64,000 bases of DNA from positions 1 through 64,000 of the forward strand of contig CAZFXS010000007.1 in the NCBI GenBank assembly GCA_964523395.1, written 5' to 3'. Position numbers and translations under genes: made by a program. Source of the DNA: JANYJZ01 sp964523395 (GTDB lineage: Bacteria; Bacteroidota; Ignavibacteria; UBA10030; SZUA-254). Position 1 is the first letter of the stretch, and every line of letters starts with the position of its first letter. The notes under the pieces were generated by a model, which searched no databases, was not told the origin of the DNA, and saw nothing but the letters and a program-made list of their open reading frames with translations. Positions 1 through 9,021 of this stretch are shown here, piece by piece.

Positions 1-87
1 GCGGATGCAGTATAAATTTTGAACTGAAGCAATAATGACAGGGCTGCGGGGGAGCTCTGTCGTTAATAACAATAGAAAGGAAATCAA

Positions 88-912
88 ATGAAACATATTC
101 TTATAGCAATAGTGGCAATTATTTTCTCATTCGGCTTCAGAGAGCAGAACGAAACAATAACTGTGAAAGGATCAGATACGATGGTGATTCTGGCACAGCG
201 CTGGGCAGAAATGTATATGGCAAAACATCCCGAAGTCTCTATTCAGGTTACCGGCGGCGGCTCCGGTACGGGGATATCGGCACTGATTAATGGCACCACC
301 GATATTTGTAACGCTTCACGTCCGATGAAAAAAAGCGAAAAAGATAAACTGAAACAGAGATATAATACGCTCGGCGTAGAAATTAAATCTGCAAAAGATG
401 GTTTGGCAGTATATGTCAACGATGCCAATCCGGTTCAGGAACTGACACTCGAACAAATTAAAGATATTTATACAGGGAAAGTTACCAATTGGAAGGCGGT
501 TGGCGGTCCCGATGCGAAGATCATTCTCTATAGCAGGGAAAATAATTCCGGAACGTATGTATACTTTAAAGATAATGTGCTGGAAGGGCAGGATTTTTCC
601 GCGGCCGCGCAGAATATGCCCGGTACAGCGGCGGTCGTGAATGCTGTCGCGAAGGATAAATCCGGAATCGGGTATGGCGGGGCTGCATATGGCAAAGGAA
701 TCAAGTTTCTTAAAGTAAAACAAGATGCTTCTTCTCCGGGATTTGAACCGACTGCGGAGAATGTAAAATCCGGTGATTATCCTATTTCACGATATCTCTA
801 TATGTATGTCCGCAGTAAACCTTCCGGCGCGATGAAGGAGTATATTGACTGGATTTTGAGTGCAGAAGGACAGGATGTGGTCACTAAAGTAGGGTATTTT
901 CCGGTACGGTAA
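88..912 (+). CDS. pstS: Phosphate ABC transporter substrate-binding protein PstS (first copy)
   Basis: Periplasmic phosphate-binding protein that delivers phosphate to the PstCAB importer. The 274-residue protein has a short hydrophobic N-terminus (residues 3-16, a signal peptide without a clear cleavage site) and then the PBP-like fold. TVKGSDTM (25-32), GGGSGTG (56-62) and SRENNSGTY (149-157) are the phosphate-contacting loops of this family. A good AAAGGA ribosome site precedes the ATG. A paralogue with very similar loops follows 27 bp downstream, and pstC-pstA-pstB-phoU continue on the same strand. The upstream control region lies mostly outside the window. Function is certain; why two binding proteins are kept is unknown. 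Confidence 0.95.
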   Translation: MKHILIAIVAIIFSFGFREQNETITVKGSDTMVILAQRWAEMYMAKHPEVSIQVTGGGSGTGISALINGTTDICNASRPMKKSEKDKLKQRYNTLGVEIKSAKDGLAVYVNDANPVQELTLEQIKDIYTGKVTNWKAVGGPDAKIILYSRENNSGTYVYFKDNVLEGQDFSAAAQNMPGTAAVVNAVAKDKSGIGYGGAAYGKGIKFLKVKQDASSPGFEPTAENVKSGDYPISRYLYMYVRSKPSGAMKEYIDWILSAEGQDVVTKVGYFPVR

Positions 913-939
913 CATTAGTTTTTCAGAAAGGATAGCGTT

Positions 940-1764
940 ATGATAAAATATTTTTTAGTTGTGGTAATATTTTTCACGGTAACCGCTTTTATGTTTCAGG
1001 GAAAGCAAATAACCGTGAAAGGCTCCGATACAATGGTCATCCTGGCGCAACGCTGGGCGGAAGAGTATATGAAGAAAAACCCCGATGTCACCATTCAAGT
1101 TACCGGCGGAGGATCCGGCACAGGGATATCAGCACTCATCAACGGTACGACTGATATTTGCAATTCTTCCCGGCCGATGAAAGATACAGAAAAAGCAAAG
1201 CTCAAAGAAAAATATGGTTCTTCCGGGGTTGAAATCAAATCAGCGATCGACGGACTATCGATATATGTTCATCCCTCAAACCCGCTGAAGGTATTATCAT
1301 TGCCGCAAATAAGAGATATTTATACGGGTAAAATTAACAACTGGAAGGAAGTGGGAGGGCCTGATGCAAAGATAATACTCTATAGCCGTGAAAATAACTC
1401 CGGGACCTATGTCTATTTCAAGGAAGAAGTTCTTTTGAACGCTGACTTTGATGCGAGGGTACAAAACATGCCGGGCACCGCCTCCGTTGTGAATGCTGTT
1501 TCAAAAGATAAATATGGTATCGGATACGGCGGAGTCGCGTACGGTAAAGGTATTAAGGAACTTAGCATTAAAAAGGATGAGAGTTCAGCAGCGTACGAAC
1601 CCACTCTGGCGAATATCAAAACCGGTAAATACCCGCTTGGCCGTTTCCTGTATATGTATATCCGGAAAAAACCTACGGGAGATCTTAAGAAATTCATAGA
1701 CTGGGCACTTGGAAAAGAGGGGCAGATGATTGTTTCTAAAGTGAATTATGTGCCAATCCGGTAA
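940..1764 (+). CDS. pstS: Phosphate ABC transporter substrate-binding protein PstS (second copy)
   Basis: Second periplasmic phosphate-binding protein, also 274 residues, colinear with the first copy and sharing the TVKGSDTMVILAQRWAE, GGGSGTGISALINGTTDIC and YSRENNSGTY segments. The signal peptide (residues 3-20) and the C-terminal third differ most. The spacing of 27 bp and the AAAGGA site before the ATG indicate co-transcription with the first copy. The DNA of the two copies is clearly diverged, so this is an old duplication. The copies may differ in affinity or in expression, but the sequence does not show which. Confidence 0.95.
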   Translation: MIKYFLVVVIFFTVTAFMFQGKQITVKGSDTMVILAQRWAEEYMKKNPDVTIQVTGGGSGTGISALINGTTDICNSSRPMKDTEKAKLKEKYGSSGVEIKSAIDGLSIYVHPSNPLKVLSLPQIRDIYTGKINNWKEVGGPDAKIILYSRENNSGTYVYFKEEVLLNADFDARVQNMPGTASVVNAVSKDKYGIGYGGVAYGKGIKELSIKKDESSAAYEPTLANIKTGKYPLGRFLYMYIRKKPTGDLKKFIDWALGKEGQMIVSKVNYVPIR

Positions 1765-1773
1765 GATGGTTTG

Positions 1774-1790
1774 TTAACAATTTCTTAACA
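1774..1790 (+). promoter_or_regulatory. Pho box: TTAACA-N5-TTAACA upstream of pstC
   Basis: Two exact TTAACA hexamers at 1774-1779 and 1785-1790, an 11-bp period, lie about 100 bp before pstC and in the same orientation. This matches the tandem-hexamer operator known for Bacillus PhoP (TTAACA-like, 11-bp period) and the 11-bp periodicity of E. coli PhoB sites. The same exact pattern occurs twice more in this window, both times beside phosphate-related genes. The box falls between pstS and pstC, so pstCAB-phoU can probably be transcribed apart from the binding proteins. Confidence 0.72.
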
Positions 1791-1892
1791 TTGCGGCAAC
1801 GATTCAATAACCGTTTCTTGCTATCTTCATGGCACTTACGACAAATAAGCTGTCATGAAGATACACGTTTAACCGACTAAATTTCCTCATTG

Positions 1893-2972
1893 ATGAATTT
1901 TCTTCCTGAATCAAAAAGTCCGGTTGTTTCATCACGCGTCTGGTGGAAAAAGAAGTTTCGTTTGGGTGAATTTCTCGCCGAGAAATTCATCACAGCGGTC
2001 GCTTTTATTTCCTTTGCGTTTATCGTTCTCATTTTTGTATTTGTGTTCAGAGAGGCAATGCCTGTCTTTCAGCAGGAGAAGGAACAACCTGTCGCAGTGC
2101 AGGAAGTGGAAGAGCAGGAAACGTACGGAGAGGAATTTCTCAGTCCTGAGCAACAGGCAGCTTTGCAGTCAGAGGAAAAAAAAGAGGGGAGCGTGGAATC
2201 TGTCGAAGGGGAAGCGTCTCTTTCAAATCTTACCGGTACGCAGTGGCAGCCGGTCTCAAATAATCCCCGCTTTGGTCTTATTCCGTTAGTGATCGGGAGC
2301 CTTAAAGTTTCTTTGGTTTCAATTTTCACTGCAGCGCCCATAGCCATACTTGCGGCGTTATTTACCTCTGTCTTTGCACCGAAATGGAGCAAAGAAATTC
2401 TCAAGCCCGCAATTGAAATTCTGGCCGGACTGCCGTCGGTTGTTATCGGATTTTTCGCATTGATAGTCATGGCGTCAGTGATGCAGGACGTGTTTGGATT
2501 TGAGTATCGACTGAATGCCTTTGTCGGAGGGCTGGCACTTTCTTTAGCGGTAATACCAATTATTTACACGATAGCAGAGGACGCGCTGACATCTGTTCCG
2601 AAAGTAATGACGGAAGCCAGCCTTGCGCTTGGTGCGAACCGGTGGCAGACCGCATTATTTGTTGTTCTTCCCGCCGCCACGCCCGGAATATTCGCTGCCA
2701 TTCTTCTTGGAATAGGAAGGGCCTTTGGCGAGACAATGATAGTGCTCATGGCAACAGGCAATGCGGCGATGCTCTCGGCAAATTTATTCGAGCCGGTGCG
2801 GACAATGTCAGCAACCATCGGTGCTGAAATGGCGGAAGTTGTTTTCGGTGATACTCATTATAATGTTTTATTTCTGATCGGATCTCTCCTGTTTATTTTT
2901 ACCTTTTCATTGAATGCGGTGGCTGAACTCTTCATACGCCGGCGTTTGATGAAAAAGTTTGGCGGGCAATAA
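1893..2972 (+). CDS. pstC: Phosphate ABC transporter permease PstC
   Basis: Inner-membrane permease half that pairs with PstA to form the phosphate channel. About 359 residues, longer than the usual 300 or so. After the first membrane helix (about residues 33-53) comes an insert of roughly 50 residues (60-112) that is very rich in Glu and Gln; the canonical BPD permease domain begins at about 128. The EAA loop is seen as EASLALGANRWQTALFVVLP. ATG at 1893 is chosen; an in-frame TTG directly before it at 1890 is the alternative. The stop codon lies 4 bp before the preferred pstA start. The acidic insert should face the periplasm. Confidence 0.93.
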   Translation: MNFLPESKSPVVSSRVWWKKKFRLGEFLAEKFITAVAFISFAFIVLIFVFVFREAMPVFQQEKEQPVAVQEVEEQETYGEEFLSPEQQAALQSEEKKEGSVESVEGEASLSNLTGTQWQPVSNNPRFGLIPLVIGSLKVSLVSIFTAAPIAILAALFTSVFAPKWSKEILKPAIEILAGLPSVVIGFFALIVMASVMQDVFGFEYRLNAFVGGLALSLAVIPIIYTIAEDALTSVPKVMTEASLALGANRWQTALFVVLPAATPGIFAAILLGIGRAFGETMIVLMATGNAAMLSANLFEPVRTMSATIGAEMAEVVFGDTHYNVLFLIGSLLFIFTFSLNAVAELFIRRRLMKKFGGQ

Positions 2973-2976
2973 TGCG

Positions 2977-3876
2977 ATGATGAACAAACTTCTGGGCATA
3001 TCGGTTCCCTCGTTAACCGCACTCGCGGCATTTCTCATTGTCGGAATTGTCATTGCTGTAATGGCGAATATCGTCATTGGCGGATGGGAAACCGTATCCT
3101 GGGAGTTCCTGACGGGTGCGCCGACTGAGGGTATGACGGAAGGAGGAATCTATCCTGCCATTATCGGGACGTTTTTGCTTGTTGTTATTATGTCGGTTGT
3201 AGGAGTGCCGATTGGGACAATGACGGCAATTTATCTGAGCGAATACGCCAGTCAAAAATCGATCCTTGCCCGTGTCATCAGATTCGCAGTGAATACGTTG
3301 GCAGGAATCCCGGCAATCGTTTTCGGGCTTTTCGGGTTAGGATTTTTTGTTCAGTTTGTCGGAAGCGGCATGGATAAAGTGTTTACCGATGGAGTCCAGC
3401 TCAAATGGGCCCAACCCAATATTCTCTGGGCGAGCCTGACGATGGCGTTGCTGACGCTTCCGGTTGTGATAGTCTCGGTTGAGGAAGCAATGAAAACAGT
3501 TCCCCGCGAATTACGGGAAGCAAGCTTAGCTCTCGGTGCGACACAATGGGAAACGATTCGCAAAGTAGTAATACCGAATTCGATGACGGGCATTTTGACA
3601 GGCGGAATCCTTGCCGTGAGCCGTGGCGCCGGTGAGGTTGCGCCGATTTTGTTTACCGGAGCCGCCTATTTTCTCCCTAAACTGCCCGCGGCATTATCAG
3701 ATCAGTTTATGGAGTTGGGTTATCATGTATATATTATGTCGACGCAATCTCCAGATGTGGAAGCCACACGCGGCATTCAGTATGCCACAACATTGGTGTT
3801 GCTTGTATTGACGTTTGCATTAAATTTTTCTGCAATATTTTTACGCTACCGGATAAGAAAATCGGGACACGCATAG
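2977..3876 (+). CDS. pstA: Phosphate ABC transporter permease PstA
   Basis: Second permease subunit of the phosphate importer, about 299 residues with six predicted membrane helices and the EAA loop EASLALGATQWETIRKVVIP that docks on PstB. The permease motif SRGAGEVAPILFTGAAYF near the C-terminus is typical of PstA. I chose the ATG at 2977, four bases after the pstC stop; an in-frame TTG at 2959 would overlap pstC and adds six residues of unlikely sequence. Translational coupling with pstC is probable. Confidence 0.93.
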   Translation: MMNKLLGISVPSLTALAAFLIVGIVIAVMANIVIGGWETVSWEFLTGAPTEGMTEGGIYPAIIGTFLLVVIMSVVGVPIGTMTAIYLSEYASQKSILARVIRFAVNTLAGIPAIVFGLFGLGFFVQFVGSGMDKVFTDGVQLKWAQPNILWASLTMALLTLPVVIVSVEEAMKTVPRELREASLALGATQWETIRKVVIPNSMTGILTGGILAVSRGAGEVAPILFTGAAYFLPKLPAALSDQFMELGYHVYIMSTQSPDVEATRGIQYATTLVLLVLTFALNFSAIFLRYRIRKSGHA

Positions 3877-3900
3877 TCCGGTTACAAACAATAGAGAATA

Positions 3901-4665
3901 ATGAATACTATCAAACCGAAAATATCTTCCAAATCACTTAATGTATATTACGGAGCCAGACAGGCTCTTAAGAATATCACATTGTCTATAGTGCCGAATA
4001 ATGTTACTGCATTTATCGGGCCGTCAGGATGCGGCAAATCGACATTCCTTCGTTCACTGAATAGAATGAATGATTTGATTGATAATATACGAATAGAAGG
4101 AAGCGTTGTTATTGATGAAGTGGATATTTATCACTCCGATGTCGACGTCGTCGAGTTACGGAAAAAGGTGGGAATGATTTTTCAAAAATCAAACCCTTTC
4201 CCAAAATCGATTTATGAAAATGTCGCGTACGGTCCCCGTATCAACGGTATTCGGGAAAAACAGCGCCTTGATGGAATTGTCGAGCAAAGTCTTCAAAGGG
4301 CGGCATTGTGGGATGAAGTCAAAGATGATCTGAAGAAAAGCGGACTTGCGCTTTCCGGCGGACAGCAGCAACGTCTCTGTATTGCGCGCGCTCTTGCCGT
4401 CGATCCAGAAGTATTGTTAATGGACGAACCGGCAAGCGCTCTCGATCCCGTTGCTACAGCGAAAATTGAAGAACTGATCTATGAGCTGAAAACGAATTAT
4501 ACAATTGTTATCGTTACGCATAATATGCAGCAGGCCGCCCGGGTAAGCGATTTCACTGCCTTTTTCTATCTTGGTGAGCTGATTGAACATGACGAAACAA
4601 AGCGTATCTTTACTACACCCAAAGAAAAACAAACGGAAGATTATATTACAGGAAGATTCGGTTAA
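3901..4665 (+). CDS. pstB: Phosphate ABC transporter ATP-binding protein PstB
   Basis: ATPase that powers phosphate import. The 254-residue protein has Walker A GPSGCGKST (40-48), Q-loop at FQKSNPFPKS (95-103), ABC signature LSGGQQQR (151-158), Walker B VLLMDEP (171-177) and the switch His in VTHNMQQA. Length and motifs are those of PstB, including the typical SALDPVAT after Walker B and the C-terminal TEDYITGRFG. It lies 24 bp after pstA and 43 bp before phoU. Confidence 0.97.
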   Translation: MNTIKPKISSKSLNVYYGARQALKNITLSIVPNNVTAFIGPSGCGKSTFLRSLNRMNDLIDNIRIEGSVVIDEVDIYHSDVDVVELRKKVGMIFQKSNPFPKSIYENVAYGPRINGIREKQRLDGIVEQSLQRAALWDEVKDDLKKSGLALSGGQQQRLCIARALAVDPEVLLMDEPASALDPVATAKIEELIYELKTNYTIVIVTHNMQQAARVSDFTAFFYLGELIEHDETKRIFTTPKEKQTEDYITGRFG

Positions 4666-4708
4666 CAATTGAACCTGCCGGTTCCACAAGGAAGAAAGAT
4701 TGAACATT

Positions 4709-5380
4709 ATGCCTCGACATTTTGAAAACGAACTTGAAAGTCTGAAAACCACTCTCATAAAAATGGGTAGTGTGGCGGAGGAGGCGATACGCTCCTCGAT
4801 TAAGGCGCTGCTGGATGATGATGCGGTAATGGCTCAGAAAGTTATTCAGGGAGACGAGCGGATAAATTCCCTGGAGATTGAAATCGATAACGCTATTATC
4901 GACCTGCTTGCGCTTCAGCAGCCTGTTGCGGTCGATCTCCGATTGATTCTTGCTGCGCAAAAGATCAATAATGACCTGGAGCGGATAGGCGACCATGCGG
5001 TGAACATCGCGCAATCCGCGCTTGCTCTTTCAAACAGCAGTATGAAGGAGCCATTACTTGATTTGCCAAAAATGTCTGAGATAGTTCAGCAAATGTTACG
5101 AGACGCGTTGGACGGATTTATTCATAAGGATGTGGCGCTTGGCAATAAAGTCCTTGCACAGGATGATCTTATCGATGATATGAATAAGAAAACCACACAG
5201 GAGGTGGTCCGTTTAATGAAAGGTGATCCGAAAAGTATTGAAGGAGGGTTAGATCTTATCCGTGTCAGCAGAAACCTTGAGCGTGTTGCCGATCTCGCAA
5301 CAAACATTGCTGAGGAAGTAATATTTATCGCCCAGGCACGCGTGGTAAAGCATCACGCAGGTGAGCACAACGCACAATAG
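4709..5380 (+). CDS. phoU: Phosphate-specific transport accessory protein PhoU
   Basis: Cytoplasmic regulator that links PstB activity to the PhoR kinase and restrains phosphate uptake. About 223 residues made of two three-helix PhoU repeats; the metal-binding ExxxD signatures appear as NDLERIGDHAVNIA and NLERVADLATNIAEE. The start MPRHFENELESL is the usual one; an in-frame TTG at 4700 lies closer to the AAGGAAG ribosome site and adds three residues. The gene ends one base before the stop of the convergent histidine kinase gene, so the two mRNAs probably overlap at their 3' ends. Confidence 0.95.
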   Translation: MPRHFENELESLKTTLIKMGSVAEEAIRSSIKALLDDDAVMAQKVIQGDERINSLEIEIDNAIIDLLALQQPVAVDLRLILAAQKINNDLERIGDHAVNIAQSALALSNSSMKEPLLDLPKMSEIVQQMLRDALDGFIHKDVALGNKVLAQDDLIDDMNKKTTQEVVRLMKGDPKSIEGGLDLIRVSRNLERVADLATNIAEEVIFIAQARVVKHHAGEHNAQ

Positions 5381-5381
5381 T

Positions 5382-7187
5382 CTACTGTTGTGCCTTGTTG
5401 AGGATAAACTTCATTGTACTGCCCTTTCCCAGCTCACTTTCAATCCATATTTTTCCGCCGTGCGATTCCACGATTTCACGGCAGATCCATAGCCCGAGCC
5501 CTGCCCCTTTGATATCCTTCGCTTCCGTTGTATCGACGCGCGAGAACTTTTGAAATAATTTTTCAACCTTTTCCTGCGGGATGCCGATACCCTGGTCGGA
5601 AACGGAGATCATAATCTGGTCGGCGGATTTGTTATCGACTTTAATTGTCACTTTTCCGCCTTTGGGTGAATATTTCACCGCATTGCTCACAAGATTTTGC
5701 AGCACCTGACGCAGTTTTGCCTGATCGCCTTTAATGAACATGGCATCGGGATCAACAGTGTATTCAAACTGGTGACGGCTGGAGAATCGTACCATAGAGA
5801 CGGCATCCTGTATCAAGCGCTCGATGTTGACAATTTTGAAATAATATGTCAGTTGTCCGGATTCCATTTTAGTAATGGACAATGTATCTTCCGCAAGCTG
5901 ATTTAGCCTCACCGCCTGGTCTACAATTAATTGCATATACTCTTTGCCGCGAGGGACATTCTCAAGAGCTTCATTTTTCAGTAATGAACGTGCCGCAAGC
6001 ATGATACTTGAAAGAGGGGAGCGGAAATCGTGCGATACAATACCGAGGAACTCTGACTTCATCTTGTCAAGTTCCGTCATCTTCATGTATGCTGTCCGTA
6101 TTTCATCGTAGAGCCGGGCATTCTTAATCGCGATGCCGAGCTGGTCGCAGAGCGTTTCTAGAACGACTGCATCCGTGTCGTCAAACGCGTGAAGTTTTGT
6201 ATCTTCGACATTCAATACACCGACTACCTCATCTTCAATCTTAATGGGAAGCGCAAGCTCCGATTTTGTATTATGATATTCATACGCAAGGTAGCGGGGG
6301 TCCTGTGAAACATCATTGCTCAGGACTTTTTCACTATGCTTCACAACCCAACCCACAAACCCATCACCCACTTTTTGTCTGTAGCCGTGCGGCAGGAAAT
6401 CTACAAAATTTCCTGAATGTGCTTCAAGTGAAAGCTCTGATTTATCGTCCGAAAGTAGAAATACCGTGACGTCAAAATAATTAAATGTTTTCTGAATAGT
6501 TATTGCAGCAGTTGATAACAGTTCTTCCAGATTAAGAGTTCCGGCCATTTGATTTGAAACTTTATTGATAAGTTCAATCTGGGCGATTCTCTTCCGCGCA
6601 TCGCCAAAGATGGAGCTATTTTTCAACGCAGTGCCGATCTGATGTGCAAACAACTGCGCTACAAGCATATCTTCTTCGGTGTACAAACTCTGTTTTGTTG
6701 AACCAAAAACCATTGCGCCCACAACCTCTTGTCCCGTTTTTATCGGAACGATGAGCAACGAGGAAATGCCAAACTCCTGGAACTTCCCTTCAATAAGGTG
6801 GCTGAATGATGGCCCTGATTGTGTCTCTTCGATGATCGCGGCCTGATTTTTAATGACCCAACCAATCATTCCCTCGTCAATGCTGAAATGCTTGTAGTTC
6901 AAATCAGTGGCATCTGCAACAGAAGAAAGAGTGGTGGTTACGTAATGTGTGGACATCTTGTTTGCGATACCGATCATACAGATATCATTATGAATCAGCT
7001 TTTTCACTTCCATGCGTACGACATTGAGTATCTCATCGCGGTCTTTTGCCTGTTCGATTAACAAGGATATGTCAAACAGTGTTGATAATCTAAGGTGCAA
7101 GCCCGAACCTTGGGCAATCCGCCCCTGGATAGCGGTTTTAATACTATCTTGCTGTGAGGTTTCTTTTGATGGACCATGAGATTTCAT
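5382..7187 (-). CDS. Soluble GAF-GAF sensor histidine kinase
   Basis: Cytoplasmic two-component kinase of 601 residues with no membrane segment. Domain order: GAF 1 (about 40-190), GAF 2 (about 210-360), dimerisation and phospho-acceptor domain with His386 in VSHDFRSPLS, then HATPase_c with the N box around Asn502 (SNAVKYSP), G1 SDQGIGIP and G2 GAGLGLWIC. GAF domains sense small molecules, redox state or light; no chromophore Cys motif is evident to me. There is no response regulator gene alongside, so the partner is unknown. The gene converges on phoU with one base between stops, but a functional link to phosphate control is only a guess. Confidence 0.9.
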   Translation of the reverse strand: MKSHGPSKETSQQDSIKTAIQGRIAQGSGLHLRLSTLFDISLLIEQAKDRDEILNVVRMEVKKLIHNDICMIGIANKMSTHYVTTTLSSVADATDLNYKHFSIDEGMIGWVIKNQAAIIEETQSGPSFSHLIEGKFQEFGISSLLIVPIKTGQEVVGAMVFGSTKQSLYTEEDMLVAQLFAHQIGTALKNSSIFGDARKRIAQIELINKVSNQMAGTLNLEELLSTAAITIQKTFNYFDVTVFLLSDDKSELSLEAHSGNFVDFLPHGYRQKVGDGFVGWVVKHSEKVLSNDVSQDPRYLAYEYHNTKSELALPIKIEDEVVGVLNVEDTKLHAFDDTDAVVLETLCDQLGIAIKNARLYDEIRTAYMKMTELDKMKSEFLGIVSHDFRSPLSSIMLAARSLLKNEALENVPRGKEYMQLIVDQAVRLNQLAEDTLSITKMESGQLTYYFKIVNIERLIQDAVSMVRFSSRHQFEYTVDPDAMFIKGDQAKLRQVLQNLVSNAVKYSPKGGKVTIKVDNKSADQIMISVSDQGIGIPQEKVEKLFQKFSRVDTTEAKDIKGAGLGLWICREIVESHGGKIWIESELGKGSTMKFILNKAQQ

Positions 7188-7219
7188 GAGTTTGAGTTCC
7201 TAGTCGTTAATAGTCTTGT

Positions 7220-8221
7220 TTATTGACGAACAACTTCACCTATTAAAAAAGGGTGATCCCCCTTTTTTCTCAGTGTCTGCATAATAGCGTTTGCCGAACG
7301 TTTGGCGGAGATGATGACTAATCCAACGCCAAGATTAAATGTACGGCGCATATCCTGTTCCGGAACTGAGCCGACTTTCTGAATAAGCTGAAAGATGGGT
7401 GGACGCTCCCAGCTTTTCCAGTTGACCTTGAGCGTAAGCCCTTTTGGTACCACTCTGGAAGTGTTTCCGATAATTCCTCCTCCGGTAATATGCGCAAACG
7501 CATGAACGCCTGATGAAGAGGATACCGCTTTAATGGCGCCGAGATATGAGCGGTGCACGGCGAGGAGGCTGTCACAAAGACGGGCACCGAGCTCGTTGAT
7601 AAAGTCGTCATGTTCATGCTTTTCAAAAAGAACTGTGCGGGCAAGGGAGTACCCGTTTGTATGAAGTCCTGTGGATGGCAACGCGATTAATACGTCTCCG
7701 GCTTTCACTTTTTTTCCATCGATAATTTTCTTTTTATCGACAACGCCGACAATCATCCCTGCAATGTCATATTCATTATCACGGTAGAACCCGGGCATTT
7801 CCGCTGTTTCCCCGCCAACTAATGAGCACTTGTTTTCGCGGCATGCTTTTACCATTCCTCCGACTACCTCTTCAGCAACTTTAGGAAGTAACTTCCCTGT
7901 CGCGAAATAGTCTAAAAAATAAAGAGGCGTTGCACCGCAAACTGCAATATCATTTACACAATGATTTACTAAGTCCTGTCCGATTGTATCATGCTTTTCT
8001 GCCAGAAATGCAACTTTCAATTTTGTTCCGACGCCATCCACGCTGGAGACGAGGACGGGTTGCCGGATACCTTTAAAGGATGCATTGTAGAATGAACCGA
8101 ATGCTCCAATATCAGCCAGAACCGACTTTGAAAATGTGGAGCGCACTTTGTCCTTGATACTGCCGACAAAGGCATCACCGCGATCTATGCTTACTCCCGA
8201 TTTTTCGTACGTTTTAGACAA
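7220..8221 (-). CDS. purM: Phosphoribosylformylglycinamidine cyclo-ligase (AIR synthetase)
   Basis: Catalyses the ATP-dependent closure of formylglycinamidine ribotide to aminoimidazole ribotide, the fifth step of purine synthesis. The 333-residue protein is nearly full family length (about 340). Motifs: YEKSGVSID at the N-terminus, SSVDGVGTKL, GGETAEMPGFY in the ATP-binding part, and AHITGGGI in the C-terminal domain. No other purine biosynthesis gene except guaA (46 kb) is in the window, so it is not in a pur operon here. It is transcribed divergently from the FAH-family gene. Confidence 0.96.
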   Translation of the reverse strand: MSKTYEKSGVSIDRGDAFVGSIKDKVRSTFSKSVLADIGAFGSFYNASFKGIRQPVLVSSVDGVGTKLKVAFLAEKHDTIGQDLVNHCVNDIAVCGATPLYFLDYFATGKLLPKVAEEVVGGMVKACRENKCSLVGGETAEMPGFYRDNEYDIAGMIVGVVDKKKIIDGKKVKAGDVLIALPSTGLHTNGYSLARTVLFEKHEHDDFINELGARLCDSLLAVHRSYLGAIKAVSSSSGVHAFAHITGGGIIGNTSRVVPKGLTLKVNWKSWERPPIFQLIQKVGSVPEQDMRRTFNLGVGLVIISAKRSANAIMQTLRKKGDHPFLIGEVVRQ

Positions 8222-8307
8222 CTCAATACCCTGATTTTGAAATTTTTAGCGGAGAAATATAGAAATTATTTTTCTTAAAAAAAAAGCACAATCGCAGAAA
8301 TTTTTCC

Positions 8308-8336
8308 TTGCGAAAATGCCCATTTGTAGGTATATT
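8308..8336 (+). promoter_or_regulatory. Sigma-70-type promoter for the FAH-family gene
   Basis: TTGCGA at 8308-8313 and TATATT at 8331-8336 are separated by 17 bp, which would put the transcription start near 8343, about 13 bases before the proposed ATG at 8356. It sits in the AT-rich intergenic region between purM and the FAH gene. It also argues that an upstream in-frame ATG at 8308, which would lie inside the promoter, is not used. Confidence 0.5.
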
Positions 8337-8355
8337 TTCAAACATTTTATTAAAA

Positions 8356-9021
8356 ATGATGAAATCGGTCAGGTTTTTAGATAGCGGAGAGGTACTACAA
8401 GTGGGCAAAATTGTCTGCATTGGGCGGAATTATACCGAACATGCCAAAGAGATGATGGCTGACATACCTCAAATTCCTGTGATTTTCCTCAAGCCTGCTA
8501 CTGCAATTATCGCAAACGGGATGGATATTATGATACCGCCATTCTCGAAAGAGATGCACCATGAAGTCGAACTTGTGGCGGTGATAGGGCGTTCGGGGAA
8601 AAATATTCCCGAATCGCATGGACTGGAATATGTGAAAGGATATAGTATCGGACTTGATATGACGTTGCGTGATGTTCAGAGTGAAGCAAAGAAAAAAGGC
8701 CTGCCATGGAGTGTGGCCAAAGGCTTTGATACTTCCGCGCCGGTATCTGATGTTGTTTCCGCGTCGAAGATCGGAAATCCGCAAGGCCTTACTATTTCCT
8801 GTACCGTGAACAACACAGTGCGGCAACGAACTTCCACAAGTAACATGATTTTTCCGGTTGGTAAACTCATAGAGTACATTTCAACTGTTTTTACGATTGA
8901 ACCGGGCGATCTTGTTTATACAGGAACACCCGAAGGAGTCGGACAAGTGGTGGCCGGCGATCGTATCGAAGCATTCCTTGAAGGATTTGTTACCACTTCT
9001 CATCAGGTGGTACATGCTTAA
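8356..9021 (+). CDS. Fumarylacetoacetate hydrolase (FAH) family protein
   Basis: Member of the FAH superfamily: metal-dependent hydrolases, decarboxylases or isomerases acting on acylpyruvate-type compounds. About 221 residues, the size of the short single-domain members (FAHD1-like). Seen: CIGRNYTEHAKEM near the N-terminus, the metal-binding HHEVELV segment with its two acidic residues, the third ligand in LDMTLRDVQ, and the closing GDLVYTGTPEGVG. Substrate cannot be assigned; acylpyruvase or oxaloacetate decarboxylase activity is common in this subfamily. The ATG at 8356 or 8359 gives the family's usual N-terminus. The stop overlaps the next gene's start by 8 bp. Confidence 0.88.
   Translation: MMKSVRFLDSGEVLQVGKIVCIGRNYTEHAKEMMADIPQIPVIFLKPATAIIANGMDIMIPPFSKEMHHEVELVAVIGRSGKNIPESHGLEYVKGYSIGLDMTLRDVQSEAKKKGLPWSVAKGFDTSAPVSDVVSASKIGNPQGLTISCTVNNTVRQRTSTSNMIFPVGKLIEYISTVFTIEPGDLVYTGTPEGVGQVVAGDRIEAFLEGFVTTSHQVVHA

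Noticed and set aside
1..87. Pho box before the first pstS
   Set aside because: No TTAACA pair with 11-bp spacing in the bases available; the control region lies outside the window.
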